In this document: piece after piece, positions 1-8,366 of the stretch | How positions within the stretch are numbered: position 1 is the first letter of the stretch | How the letters are laid out: the number at the start of each line of letters is the position of its first letter | Origin: Campylobacteraceae bacterium | GTDB lineage: Bacteria > Campylobacterota > Campylobacteria > Campylobacterales > Campylobacteraceae | Length of the DNA stretch: 57,728 nt | Assembly (NCBI GenBank): GCA_031263195.1 | Contig: JAISGD010000031.1 | Span: 1 to 57,728, forward strand | Direction: 5' to 3' | Translations under genes and position numbers: made by a program | The notes under the pieces: generated by a model | Database searches by the model: none | Told to the model about the DNA's origin: nothing | The model's input: only the letters and a program-made list of their open reading frames with translations

Positions 1-861
1 CACCGGATCACCCAACACATACCCATAAAGATTTGAACTTCCTCCTCCAAAGTCAATAGGATCCTTGCTTGTCCATCTTCCTGTATTGCTATCATATTCT
101 CTATATCCGAATTTGATTAACTTTGTGTCCTTATCGTATAATCCTCCCGCAAATCCTATTGGAATGTCAAGAGTTGGATTGTTTTGTATCACATTCCCAT
201 TCCCATCATAATATACTTCTTCCAATATATTCCCAAAGCTATCATAATCTATCGATTTTACTATTTGATTGCTTTGGTTTGTTATGGCTTTTAAGCTTCC
301 TTGATGATTATAACTTAGATAGTATACGTTACTCTCTTTATCCGTATATGATATAGGAGTTCTTTCATTAGTGTATGTAAATCTATACTTTATATTATTG
401 TCTTTATCGTATACGGCTAAAAGAGTTATTTGGTCTAACCAAAGATACTTCTCTTCTGTTTGGTTGTTTATTAGTTTTACTGTTCTTTGGTTATTCGCGT
501 TATACATGTATGTTATTTTATCACTGTTTGGCAGTATTACCTCTTTTAGATTTCCAAACGCATCGTATTTGTATGAAGTTATTCCCTCGTTGTTTTGCTT
601 TTTCATTAATCTGCCGTCGTTATCGTAAGAGTATATATTGTTCCCATATGTTAAGAGTTGATCTTCGCTGTTGTAAGAGGCTGTTGTCGTTTGTCCGTTG
701 ATTGTTGAGCTTAATCTGTTTCCTTGATTGTCATATGAGTACTCTTCTGTTATTTGGTTATTCTTTGTTACTCTAATCAGTCTATTAAGAGTGTCGTACA
801 TGTACTCATATGTTAATACTTTATCGTTTGTTCTTTCCTGTATGGTTTTAATGTTTGTATT
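1..861. repeat. Direct repeat, copy A (Rhs core and YD repeats)
   Basis: This stretch is nearly identical in sequence to 1741-2934, with long runs of perfect identity (for example around 350-440 against 2423-2513). The copy ends abruptly at 861. It lacks the roughly 300-bp Asn-rich segment present in copy B. The left end is beyond the window. Confidence 0.9.
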
Positions 862-879
862 AAGAGATTGAGAGGTCAT
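1..879 (-). CDS. Orphan Rhs 3' cassette (partial, runs off left edge)
   Basis: On the minus strand an ATG at 879 opens 293 codons that stay open to the window edge. After about seven unique residues the protein matches the C-terminal third of the large Rhs protein at 1327-7188: YD repeats, then the Rhs core (GFAGGLYD, GYREYDSNTGRW, SKDPIDFGGGSSNLYGYV). The variable tip lies outside the window. It has no signal peptide, no N-terminal domains and no visible Shine-Dalgarno sequence; its ATG lies two bases after the stop of the 87-aa gene, so any translation is probably coupled. This is the arrangement of orphan Rhs or CDI tips, which can replace the tip of the full-length gene by recombination. 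Whether it is expressed or silent cannot be told from sequence. Confidence 0.8.
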   Translation of the reverse strand, partial: MTSQSLNTNIKTIQERTNDKVLTYEYMYDTLNRLIRVTKNNQITEEYSYDNQGNRLSSTINGQTTTASYNSEDQLLTYGNNIYSYDNDGRLMKKQNNEGITSYKYDAFGNLKEVILPNSDKITYMYNANNQRTVKLINNQTEEKYLWLDQITLLAVYDKDNNIKYRFTYTNERTPISYTDKESNVYYLSYNHQGSLKAITNQSNQIVKSIDYDSFGNILEEVYYDGNGNVIQNNPTLDIPIGFAGGLYDKDTKLIKFGYREYDSNTGRWTSKDPIDFGGGSSNLYGYVLGDPV

Positions 880-881
880 TG

Positions 882-1145
882 CTATTTTTTACTTTTTTGT
901 TTGCTTGGAGGATATTTTAGGTTTGGTAAAAGAATACCTACAACGAGTGATATATACCATAGCCAACCGTAACTACCTTCTATTAGCAATTTAATTTGTC
1001 CTGCTAAAAAAATACATAAAATTATGAATGCCAATCTAAACACAAGCATTTTTATCGTGCTATATGCAAAAAACAACATAAAAAACATAATGCCAGCTAT
1101 AATAAATACAATAGAGCAAACTATTATCAAAAATATATTGCTCAT
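882..1145 (-). CDS. Small membrane protein, candidate immunity protein 2
   Basis: 87 aa, almost entirely hydrophobic, with about three predicted membrane segments (residues 3-28, 32-50 and 58-75) and a basic C-terminal tail (PPSKQKSKK). Its ATG overlaps the stop of the preceding 67-aa gene (ATGA), so the two are probably translationally coupled. It lies between the toxin-like tip of the full Rhs gene and the orphan Rhs cassette, the usual place for immunity genes. I do not recognise the family. Immunity function is inferred from position, size and membrane character only; it could instead be an unrelated membrane protein or a holin-like accessory. Confidence 0.6.
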   Translation of the reverse strand: MSNIFLIIVCSIVFIIAGIMFFMLFFAYSTIKMLVFRLAFIILCIFLAGQIKLLIEGSYGWLWYISLVVGILLPNLKYPPSKQKSKK

Positions 1146-1345
1146 TCGTTATCCCCCCAAACTTTTTTGGCAATAAATTGACATATCAACAAATACAGCA
1201 CCACAATTACAAGTAAAATCCATATATTATCTATGGTTCTCTTAAGCCACTCGTTTAAAAAAGCAAGAGACCATAACACTATCATGGCAAATTGAAATCT
1301 ATATATTGTACGTTTTATTATATTTTTTATTTTTTGCATGAACAT
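1142..1345 (-). CDS. Small membrane protein, candidate immunity protein 1
   Basis: 67 aa with a basic N-terminus (MFMQKIKNIIKRT) followed by two hydrophobic segments at about residues 17-30 and 40-58, probably an integral inner-membrane protein. Its start lies inside the 3' end of the rhs gene (19-bp overlap) and its end overlaps the next gene by 4 bp, so it is part of an rhs-coupled transcript. A second ATG two codons in (1339) is an alternative start. The family is not recognised. By position it is the first candidate for immunity against the tip of the Rhs protein, and its membrane nature would suit a membrane-acting toxin; that is inference. Confidence 0.6.
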   Translation of the reverse strand: MFMQKIKNIIKRTIYRFQFAMIVLWSLAFLNEWLKRTIDNIWILLVIVVLYLLICQFIAKKVWGDNE

Positions 1346-4300
1346 TTATTATTTTCTTGTAAACCTTCTTTTGAGGCGTATTTTCCAGCTTGCCAACCGA
1401 CCTGTGTTCCAATAACGCCCCAATGATTACCAATACGGTCTTTAATTTTATTGGCGCGATTTACGGTATTGGTTGCTTGTCCGCCCAAAGTTTTAATAGC
1501 GCCAGCAGAATATTTAATTTTCTGAATAGAACTAACAAAGCCAGGTCCAATAGCGCCAATACCAGCAGAAATTGCAACATCGCCCCAATTATAATTATTT
1601 CCATCAAAAACATCGCAATCGTTTAGATAATTATTTAACGCCTGAACACCTATCTCCACAATTGCACCAATTGTGGCTCCAAATAAAGCTTTACCAATAA
1701 TTGCAATAGGCACAAATTCCCCCGTCGGATCCACCAAATTCACCGGATCATTAACCACATACCCATAAAGATTTGAACTTCCTCCTCCAAAGTCAATAGG
1801 GTCTTTGCTTGTCCATCTGCCTGTATTGCTATCGTATTCTCTGTATCCGAATTTGATTAACTTAGTATCCTGATCGTATAATCCTCCCGCGAAGCCAAAC
1901 GGTATATCAAGAGTTGGGTTTGCCGATATGGAGTTTGCACTTGGATTTGAGTTTGTTGCAATATTCGAATTGTAAGAATTTATGTTTGCATTGTAATTGC
2001 TTGTTATGTCATTCGCATTATAAGAGTTTGCATTCTTATTCTGATTTGCCGCAACGTTTCTTTGAACAATATTGCTATTCGTATCTTGATTTGAATTTGC
2101 ACTATAACTCGCACTTTGTGCGTTCGCATTGCCTGATACAGTATTTTCGTTCGTATTATAATTTCCATTGTAAGAATTTATGTTTGCATTGTAAGAGTTT
2201 GCATTTATATTTTGATTTCCCGTTATAACATTCCCATTACTATCATACTTTGTCTCCTGTATTATGTTTCCACCCTCATCATAATACACCTCTTCCACTA
2301 TATTCCCGAAACTGTCGTAATCTATGGATTTTACTATTTGGTTGTTTTGGTTAGTGATGGCTTTTAAGCTTCCTTGATGGTTGTAACTTAGATAGTATAC
2401 GTTACTCTCTTTATCCGTATATGATATAGGAGTTCTTTCATTAGTGTATGTAAATCTATACTTTATATTATTGTCTTTATCGTATACGGCTAAAAGCGTT
2501 ATCCTGTCTAACCAAAGATACTTCTCTTCTATTTGGTTGTTTATTAGTTTCGTTACTCTTTGGTTATTAGCGTTATACATGTATGTTATTTTATCACTGT
2601 TTGGCAGTATTACCTCTTTTAGATTTCCAAACGCATCGTATTTGTATGAAGTTACTCCTTTATCGTTTTGATATTTCATTAATCTGCCGTCGTTATCGTA
2701 AGAGTATATATTATCCCCATATGTTAAGAGTTGATCTTCACTGTTGTAAGAGGCTGTTGTCGTTTGTCCGTTGATTGTTGAGCTTAATCTGTTTCCCTGA
2801 TTGTCATATGAGTACTCTTCTGTTATTTGGTTATTCTTTGTTACTCTAATCAGTCTATTAAGAGTGTCGTACATGTACTCATACGTTAATACTTTGTCGT
2901 TTGTTCTTTCTTGTATGGTTTTAATGTTTGTATTCTCGTAACGGGAGAGTATGTTCTCTTCATAATAGTTGTCTTTAATGTTTGATATATAGCCTTGTGT
3001 GTCGTAAGAGTACGCTTTTTCGTATTTATTGTCAGATATTTTAGTGATAAGAGAGTTTATCGAGTTCCTTTCGATATTAAAGTTACCCGCTTTCATCAAT
3101 TGATTGTCGTTATTGTATGAATATATATCTTGTTTATTCGAGTAAGTTATGGAAGTTGGAAGAAAGTCATTGTTGTAAGCGAAGCTTATGTCTTGGTTTA
3201 ATGCTCCTTCGTAACTTATTCTTGTTAACAGTTCTCCATCGTACATGTAAGAGGTTTTTTGGTTATTGTCTCTTGTAATGCTTTCTATCTTATCTTGAAA
3301 TGAGTATGTATAGTTATATATATCATTGTCTGAAGTTTTAATACTTTTGAGTAAAGAGTTATCGTAGTTATACTTAACTTCTTTGCCGCTTGGGGTTATT
3401 ATGGAAGTTATATCTCTGTTTTTGTTGTAGTAATACAGAGTTTGTTTGTTCAGAGGAGATGAGAGGGATAATCTTTGCTTTAGTGAGTTATACGTAAAAT
3501 GAAAGTTTGTGTCGTTTGGAGTAATGTATCTTAATATATTTCCCTCTTTATCGTAAGAGTAGTGTTCTTTTATATTGTTGGGATAAGTTATGGATAAAGG
3601 TCTATCCATTGAATCATATTCGTAAGAGGTTATTTGTCCTTTGGCGTCTTTAACAGTTTGTATGTTTCCTCTTTGGTCGTACATGTAAGAAATGACGTTT
3701 GTTGTTTGGGATTGCTTGGTTACTCTTCCTTTGTTGTCGTATTCGTAATTTATCGGTTCAAGGTTGGAGTGACGGTAAGAGGTAAGAAGGGAAGTTGTCT
3801 TATCATATGTTAATACCTCTTTTATGTTGTTTGGGGAGATGAGAGTTAATGTTCCTTCTTGGTAATTGTCGGTTAAGGTTGTCGTTTTTGAGTTAATGGT
3901 AATAGTTTGTATTTTTGCTTGAGGGTTTTTAATGTCTCCCGCGTAAGATACGGAATTGGTTACTGTTTTTGTAAGTCCACTGGGCATTGTAATAGCTTGA
4001 GACTTTAGTATCGTGTTTAGAGTTATCGGGTCTTTTGCGCTCTCAACTCTTGTTTGGACATTGTTCTTTAGAGTATTTGAGACAGTTTTATCCGAACTTG
4101 TTAAAGTGTTGTACGAATATCCGCTTGGAAATTTTATTAAAGATGAAAGCGCTTTATCGTTATCTTTTGTGTCTATATACGTTATCTTATCGCCTTCTGG
4201 TTTTACGACGTTATACTCTGTGGCTTTATCCCTCTTTGTTTTAAAAAATCTCCATTCTCCGTCGTTTGTGTCTATCTGTCTTTCCACTCTGCCTTTGTCG

Positions 4301-7188
4301 TCATAAAAGTATGACGAGTAGTAACCAAGAGGAGTTCTTTTTGAAGTTAAAAGAGAGCCTTCGTTATAATCAAACATGTAAGCGGAGTTATCCTCGTAAG
4401 ATATTTCACTCAAATCTCCTTTGTAGTTTACCTGCAGTCTTGTTATCTGTCCGTTTGGAGCAGTAATGGATACGGGGTTACCGTTATAATCTCTTGATAT
4501 CTTTATTTTATTATTGAATTGGTCTTGAATTAAGATTAGTCTATTGTTGCTGTCGTGCTCATATGTTCTAATTATTCGTTTTTGGGTATTGTCGAATATC
4601 TTTGAGAGAGTTCCTGTAGTTGTGTCGTATACGTAGCCTAAGTTATCGTTAAAGATGACGATGTCGTTTTTGGTAAGAGCTAAATCAAAATCATCATAAA
4701 AAGATTTATCATAGTTATGTCCAACAATATTACTTACTTTTTGATACAGATATTCGGTCGGCTTTAAAAATACCCAATAGTTACCATAAAGATTTAAATT
4801 TCCATTTCCATCGTTTGTGGGAAATACAAAAGATTCGTTATTGTCTATCATATTTCTTAATTTTTGTTTTAATTCTAATGAACTAAAAGATGCTCCAAGA
4901 TATAATTGGATTGCGCCCTCAAACGCGGTACCTCTATAATAAGCGTAGTTATCATATCCTATTTTGGGAGGATCTTCATAATTTTTTACAAAATTAAATT
5001 CGCTGAACCTGCCTAATGGTATTTTTTCAATTTCATACATCGTTTTATTTACGATATGAAAATTTACAAGACTGAGAATATTGCTCCCATGTCCTAAATT
5101 TTCAACCGGAAATATTGGGAATAAAGCGTAATATACAGGCACTGTAAATCTGTTTTCCGGCTCTTCATCCACAGCAAATAGTATCCCATTTTTTACTTCT
5201 ATATATTTTTGTGTTTTAGCGTTACTCAAAGTTCCTTTCATATGGAGGTTCATATATAAATCGTCTTCTATGCTCCAGCCGTTAGCGATAGAGTTTGCAT
5301 AATCTATGCTTGAGCTTGCATCTCTTGTATCTATGGTAATATCTTGTATGGATTGATAAGCTATATTATCAATGCCGGGTATGCCTGTAGGGTTTGTGCC
5401 TATTTGTGCCCAAGCTATATCGTAATCTTTTGAAATACCGTAATATAGCATTGTGTATTTATACCTTACAGTAAAGGTTCCGTCTATAATTCCCGATAAT
5501 TGATTGCCTATGGCATCTTTTCCATCCCACTCAAACTCTACTTGATTAATCTCGCCTCTATTTAATGTTTTTTCATATCTCTTGCCGGCTATTTGTAAGA
5601 TAACGTCAGCCTCAAATGCAGATGACGGCATATTTGTAGTATCCACTGCAGCTGATATAATATGTTTATGACCGTTTGCGGCTTTAGACGAGTAGTGAAG
5701 TTTTATGTCGGTTCCGGTTACGCCTATATCCTCATGCAACACTTGTGTTTTTGAAGTGATGTACGAGTTTGTATTTACATTGCAACCAGACGGAGGATTT
5801 CCGCTCTCAACACTCGGGTTACCGGGAGACTCCGCGTTAAGAGGAGGAGCTATGCCCCAATTTAAATCCCAAGGAGTAAAGTGAGTTATGACAGCTCTCC
5901 AGTATGTTTTTCCGACTTGATATTCAAGATTATCCTGTATACCTATTACTTCATCGCTAAAGTCTGCGTTGCCGTTTAAATCATCAGGTTGTCCGTCTCC
6001 ATCAGCGTCCAAAGCGTCTATCTTGCCATTGCCGTTTGTATCAAGCAGTCTTACCACTATTCCGTTATCAGAGCCTACCCATTCACCTAAGTTTTTGTCG
6101 TAATATCCCACAGGCACTATCTCGCCTACGTTAAATCCTAAGAAGTTATCCACATACATAGCTATAGGTTCGTCAAACACTACGCTCTCATCATCTCTTA
6201 TCCCATCAACCGTTATATCTACACAATAAGTGTATGCCGTCTCTTCAGGCAAGTTTGAAGGCATAGACGGCGGTGTTTTAAATTCTGTGGCTCTGATATT
6301 TATAGTACCAAGTTCTCTTTCATTTCCATCTTTATCTACGGCTTTTGCCCTGTTTATTCCTTCAAACACTATAGTCGCTTGTCTCTCTCCTCTTTCATCG
6401 GTTACTTTACTTGAAGTATGAATGCGAGGATTGGAGTCTGACATCTTAATGGTTGAGACTTTTGTATCTTTAGTAAGCATTGTAACGTCTGGTACTATCG
6501 TCCAATCTTGGATCTTAGCGTATACGTCTCTGTCTATAGTCGTAAATCCGGGTTTTACATATCGAACAATAAGCGTTTTAGCTCCCTCCGCAGGAATTGC
6601 GTAAGTGCCGTTCTCGTCTGTTTTTGTCGTGCCGAATTCATTAAACTTGTGAATACTTACGATAACGTCTTTAAGAGGTTTTCCTTGCTCGTCAAATACC
6701 TTGCCCGTTATCATGGAAAATAGTCTCTCGTCATATTGTTCCAATGAAGAGTCTTTTGGTATAGTGTCTAAATATAAGTTTCCAAAGTAAGCTTTGTTTA
6801 TATTTGAAGTATTAAGCTCGTTTGAGACAACGACTTTTACATGTATTGGATTTAAGTTTGAATACTTTATGCTAATGGTTGTATTTCCAACGGTTAAACC
6901 CTTTATGTTTCCCAAAGAGTCTATAGAAGCTATATCGCTGTTTTCAAGTTCAAACGTTAATTTTGAGTTATCTATTTGTTTATGGGAATTATCTTTAAAT
7001 ACTTCTTGAATTTCAATCTTTTTTTCATCGTTTATTCTTAAATTTATGAAGTTAGGAGAGATTTGTATATATGAGATATCTTTATCTGAAGTATCGCCAT
7101 CATCGTTATTACTGCCGCCACAGGAGAGTAAAATAAGCGGAATAAGCAAAAAAGTCAAAAATCTTAAGATAAACATAATGTGTTTCAT
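1327..7188 (-). CDS. Rhs/YD-repeat lipoprotein with variable C-terminal tip (putative polymorphic toxin)
   Basis: 1953 aa. The N-terminus is a lipoprotein signal with lipobox LLSC (Cys23). It is followed by a Big_2-like Ig fold (about 36-127), a carboxypeptidase-regulatory-like beta domain (about 158-230), a segment with Ca-binding style repeats (DTNGNGKID, DADGDGQPDD, near 383-410), then a long array of YD repeats (about 860-1650). An Asn-rich linker precedes the Rhs core (about 1762-1824), which ends in the DPTG motif. The last 129 residues (about 1825-1953) are unique, rich in Gly, Ala and Ile, and end in CSCKK. YD shells usually enclose their C-terminal effector and release it after cleavage near DPxG. 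No PAAR, VgrG or TcA partner is visible. The SD AAGGAT sits in a palindrome before the ATG. Toxin activity of the tip is inferred, not shown. Confidence 0.88.
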   Translation of the reverse strand: MKHIMFILRFLTFLLIPLILLSCGGSNNDDGDTSDKDISYIQISPNFINLRINDEKKIEIQEVFKDNSHKQIDNSKLTFELENSDIASIDSLGNIKGLTVGNTTISIKYSNLNPIHVKVVVSNELNTSNINKAYFGNLYLDTIPKDSSLEQYDERLFSMITGKVFDEQGKPLKDVIVSIHKFNEFGTTKTDENGTYAIPAEGAKTLIVRYVKPGFTTIDRDVYAKIQDWTIVPDVTMLTKDTKVSTIKMSDSNPRIHTSSKVTDERGERQATIVFEGINRAKAVDKDGNERELGTINIRATEFKTPPSMPSNLPEETAYTYCVDITVDGIRDDESVVFDEPIAMYVDNFLGFNVGEIVPVGYYDKNLGEWVGSDNGIVVRLLDTNGNGKIDALDADGDGQPDDLNGNADFSDEVIGIQDNLEYQVGKTYWRAVITHFTPWDLNWGIAPPLNAESPGNPSVESGNPPSGCNVNTNSYITSKTQVLHEDIGVTGTDIKLHYSSKAANGHKHIISAAVDTTNMPSSAFEADVILQIAGKRYEKTLNRGEINQVEFEWDGKDAIGNQLSGIIDGTFTVRYKYTMLYYGISKDYDIAWAQIGTNPTGIPGIDNIAYQSIQDITIDTRDASSSIDYANSIANGWSIEDDLYMNLHMKGTLSNAKTQKYIEVKNGILFAVDEEPENRFTVPVYYALFPIFPVENLGHGSNILSLVNFHIVNKTMYEIEKIPLGRFSEFNFVKNYEDPPKIGYDNYAYYRGTAFEGAIQLYLGASFSSLELKQKLRNMIDNNESFVFPTNDGNGNLNLYGNYWVFLKPTEYLYQKVSNIVGHNYDKSFYDDFDLALTKNDIVIFNDNLGYVYDTTTGTLSKIFDNTQKRIIRTYEHDSNNRLILIQDQFNNKIKISRDYNGNPVSITAPNGQITRLQVNYKGDLSEISYEDNSAYMFDYNEGSLLTSKRTPLGYYSSYFYDDKGRVERQIDTNDGEWRFFKTKRDKATEYNVVKPEGDKITYIDTKDNDKALSSLIKFPSGYSYNTLTSSDKTVSNTLKNNVQTRVESAKDPITLNTILKSQAITMPSGLTKTVTNSVSYAGDIKNPQAKIQTITINSKTTTLTDNYQEGTLTLISPNNIKEVLTYDKTTSLLTSYRHSNLEPINYEYDNKGRVTKQSQTTNVISYMYDQRGNIQTVKDAKGQITSYEYDSMDRPLSITYPNNIKEHYSYDKEGNILRYITPNDTNFHFTYNSLKQRLSLSSPLNKQTLYYYNKNRDITSIITPSGKEVKYNYDNSLLKSIKTSDNDIYNYTYSFQDKIESITRDNNQKTSYMYDGELLTRISYEGALNQDISFAYNNDFLPTSITYSNKQDIYSYNNDNQLMKAGNFNIERNSINSLITKISDNKYEKAYSYDTQGYISNIKDNYYEENILSRYENTNIKTIQERTNDKVLTYEYMYDTLNRLIRVTKNNQITEEYSYDNQGNRLSSTINGQTTTASYNSEDQLLTYGDNIYSYDNDGRLMKYQNDKGVTSYKYDAFGNLKEVILPNSDKITYMYNANNQRVTKLINNQIEEKYLWLDRITLLAVYDKDNNIKYRFTYTNERTPISYTDKESNVYYLSYNHQGSLKAITNQNNQIVKSIDYDSFGNIVEEVYYDEGGNIIQETKYDSNGNVITGNQNINANSYNANINSYNGNYNTNENTVSGNANAQSASYSANSNQDTNSNIVQRNVAANQNKNANSYNANDITSNYNANINSYNSNIATNSNPSANSISANPTLDIPFGFAGGLYDQDTKLIKFGYREYDSNTGRWTSKDPIDFGGGSSNLYGYVVNDPVNLVDPTGEFVPIAIIGKALFGATIGAIVEIGVQALNNYLNDCDVFDGNNYNWGDVAISAGIGAIGPGFVSSIQKIKYSAGAIKTLGGQATNTVNRANKIKDRIGNHWGVIGTQVGWQAGKYASKEGLQENNKCSCKK
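1741..2934. repeat. Direct repeat, copy B, inside the full-length rhs gene
   Basis: Partner of the 1-861 repeat, same orientation. Homology starts at 1741, near the position where the conserved Rhs core gives way to the gene-specific tip, and ends at 2934. It is interrupted by a low-complexity segment at about 1912-2231 that copy A lacks. The pair gives a long homologous tract for recombination between the full gene and the orphan cassette. Confidence 0.9.
1912..2231 (-). repeat. Asn-rich degenerate repeats inside rhs
   Basis: About 100 residues dominated by Asn, Ser, Ala and Tyr, built from variants of NANSYN, NANINSYN and NYN. It sits between the last YD repeat and the Rhs core (PTLDIPFGFAGG). 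The orphan copy joins the same flanks directly (GNVIQ then NNPTLDIP), so this is an expansion specific to the full-length gene. Confidence 0.85.
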
Positions 7189-7396
7189 AAGGATATCCTT
7201 TTCATTAACAATAGATTAAAAAGAAATTTTAGCTATATAATGTTGAAGTGAAACTTAAAAAAATTCAATTTTAAATATGACTTAGGATGAAATTTTGCGT
7301 ATTTCGCAAAAACACTATTTTGTATACTTTTTTTGCATGAGTTTGTAAGAAGCTAGATTAAAATATACTGGGGAAGTAAAAACATGAGAATTTCTC

Positions 7397-7415
7397 AAGA
7401 GGCAAATCGCCTCTT
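7397..7415. terminator. Hairpin between cysK and rhs, possible terminator
   Basis: A perfect 7-bp stem (AAGAGGC / GCCTCTT) with a 5-nt loop lies 17 bp past the cysK stop. On the plus strand it is followed by six A's; on the minus strand the trailing U-run is poor, so it is a weak candidate terminator for the cysK operon. A second short palindrome (GAGAATTTCTC) lies next to it. The rest of 7189-7431 holds only the rhs promoter region. Confidence 0.4.
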
Positions 7416-7431
7416 AAAAAATCATTAGTTA

Positions 7432-8355
7432 TTAGTCTTCATAAAGCGTTGTGCTTAGGTATCTCTCACCCGTATCACAAAAGATTGTTACTATCGTTTT
7501 GCCTTTGTTTTCAGGACGGTTCGCGATAACCTTCGCAGCATATGCGTTAGCTCCGGAAGATATACCGACCAAAAGTCCCTCTTGCCTGGCTAAAGCTCTT
7601 GAAGTTTGCGAAGCGTTTTCATAGCTTACGGTCAAAATCTCATCATATATCTTGGTATTGAGCACATCGGGTACGAATCCCGCTCCTATGCCTTGAATTT
7701 TATGAGGTGCTGGTTTGCCGCCGCTAAGAACAGGCGAAGTATCCGGCTCTACCGCTATTATCTTAACTTGAGGATTTTTCGCTTTCAATACTTCTCCAAC
7801 GCCAGTTAGTGTACCGCCTGTTCCAACAGCCGCTATAAATATATCTACTTTGCCTTCAAGATCTTTTAATATCTCTTCCGCCGTTGTTTTTCTGTGAACT
7901 TCCGGATTTGCCGCGTTCGCAAACTGCTGAGGGATAAAAGAGTTTTTTATCTCGCTTCCAAGTTCGATAGCTTTATTTACAGCGCCTTTCATACCAAGCT
8001 CCGGAGGAGTCAATACAAGCTCTGCTCCAAGCGCCGCTAAGAGTTTTCTTCGCTCAATACTCATAGAGCTTGGCATCGTAAGGATGAGTTTTAGTCCAAA
8101 ACTCGCGGCGACAGTCGCAAGACCAATACCTGTATTTCCGCTGGTAGGCTCTATGATAACGGAATTTTTATCAATAAGCTTTTTGTCAAGCGCGTCTTTT
8201 ATCATCGCGTAACTGATGCGATCTTTAACAGAATGGCTTGGATTTAAAAATTCGCATTTTCCCAACACCAAAGCACCGCTCTCTTCTGAAATTTTGTTTA
8301 ATTTTATAAGAGGCGTATTCCCGATAAGTTCGGTAACATTTTTTGCATAACCCAT
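7432..8355 (-). CDS. cysK: Cysteine synthase (O-acetylserine sulfhydrylase)
   Basis: 307 aa, full family length, PLP-dependent fold type II. It makes cysteine from O-acetylserine and sulfide in the cytoplasm. Visible motifs: IGNTPLIKL near the N-terminus, the PLP lysine Lys44 in NPSHSVKDRI, TSGNTG for substrate and PLP phosphate binding, GTGGTLTGVG, and the C-terminal TGERYLST signature. The start is supported by an AAGGAG just upstream. It is the last gene of a three-gene operon, 11 bp after an Rrf2 regulator and downstream of metY, so cysteine and homocysteine formation from sulfide appear co-regulated. The usual Asn-Pro-Ser-Gly loop is Asn-Pro-Ser-His here, a minor variation. CysM is the alternative name, but the motifs fit CysK better. 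Confidence 0.95.
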   Translation of the reverse strand: MGYAKNVTELIGNTPLIKLNKISEESGALVLGKCEFLNPSHSVKDRISYAMIKDALDKKLIDKNSVIIEPTSGNTGIGLATVAASFGLKLILTMPSSMSIERRKLLAALGAELVLTPPELGMKGAVNKAIELGSEIKNSFIPQQFANAANPEVHRKTTAEEILKDLEGKVDIFIAAVGTGGTLTGVGEVLKAKNPQVKIIAVEPDTSPVLSGGKPAPHKIQGIGAGFVPDVLNTKIYDEILTVSYENASQTSRALARQEGLLVGISSGANAYAAKVIANRPENKGKTIVTIFCDTGERYLSTTLYED

Positions 8356-8366
8356 ATTAATCTCCT

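Noticed and set aside
1390-7009. Several plus-strand open frames of 60-104 codons opposite the rhs gene
   Set aside because: They lie antisense to the YD repeats, have skewed composition (Tyr, Leu, Ser, Cys), no SD, and recur in both repeat copies only because the DNA is duplicated.
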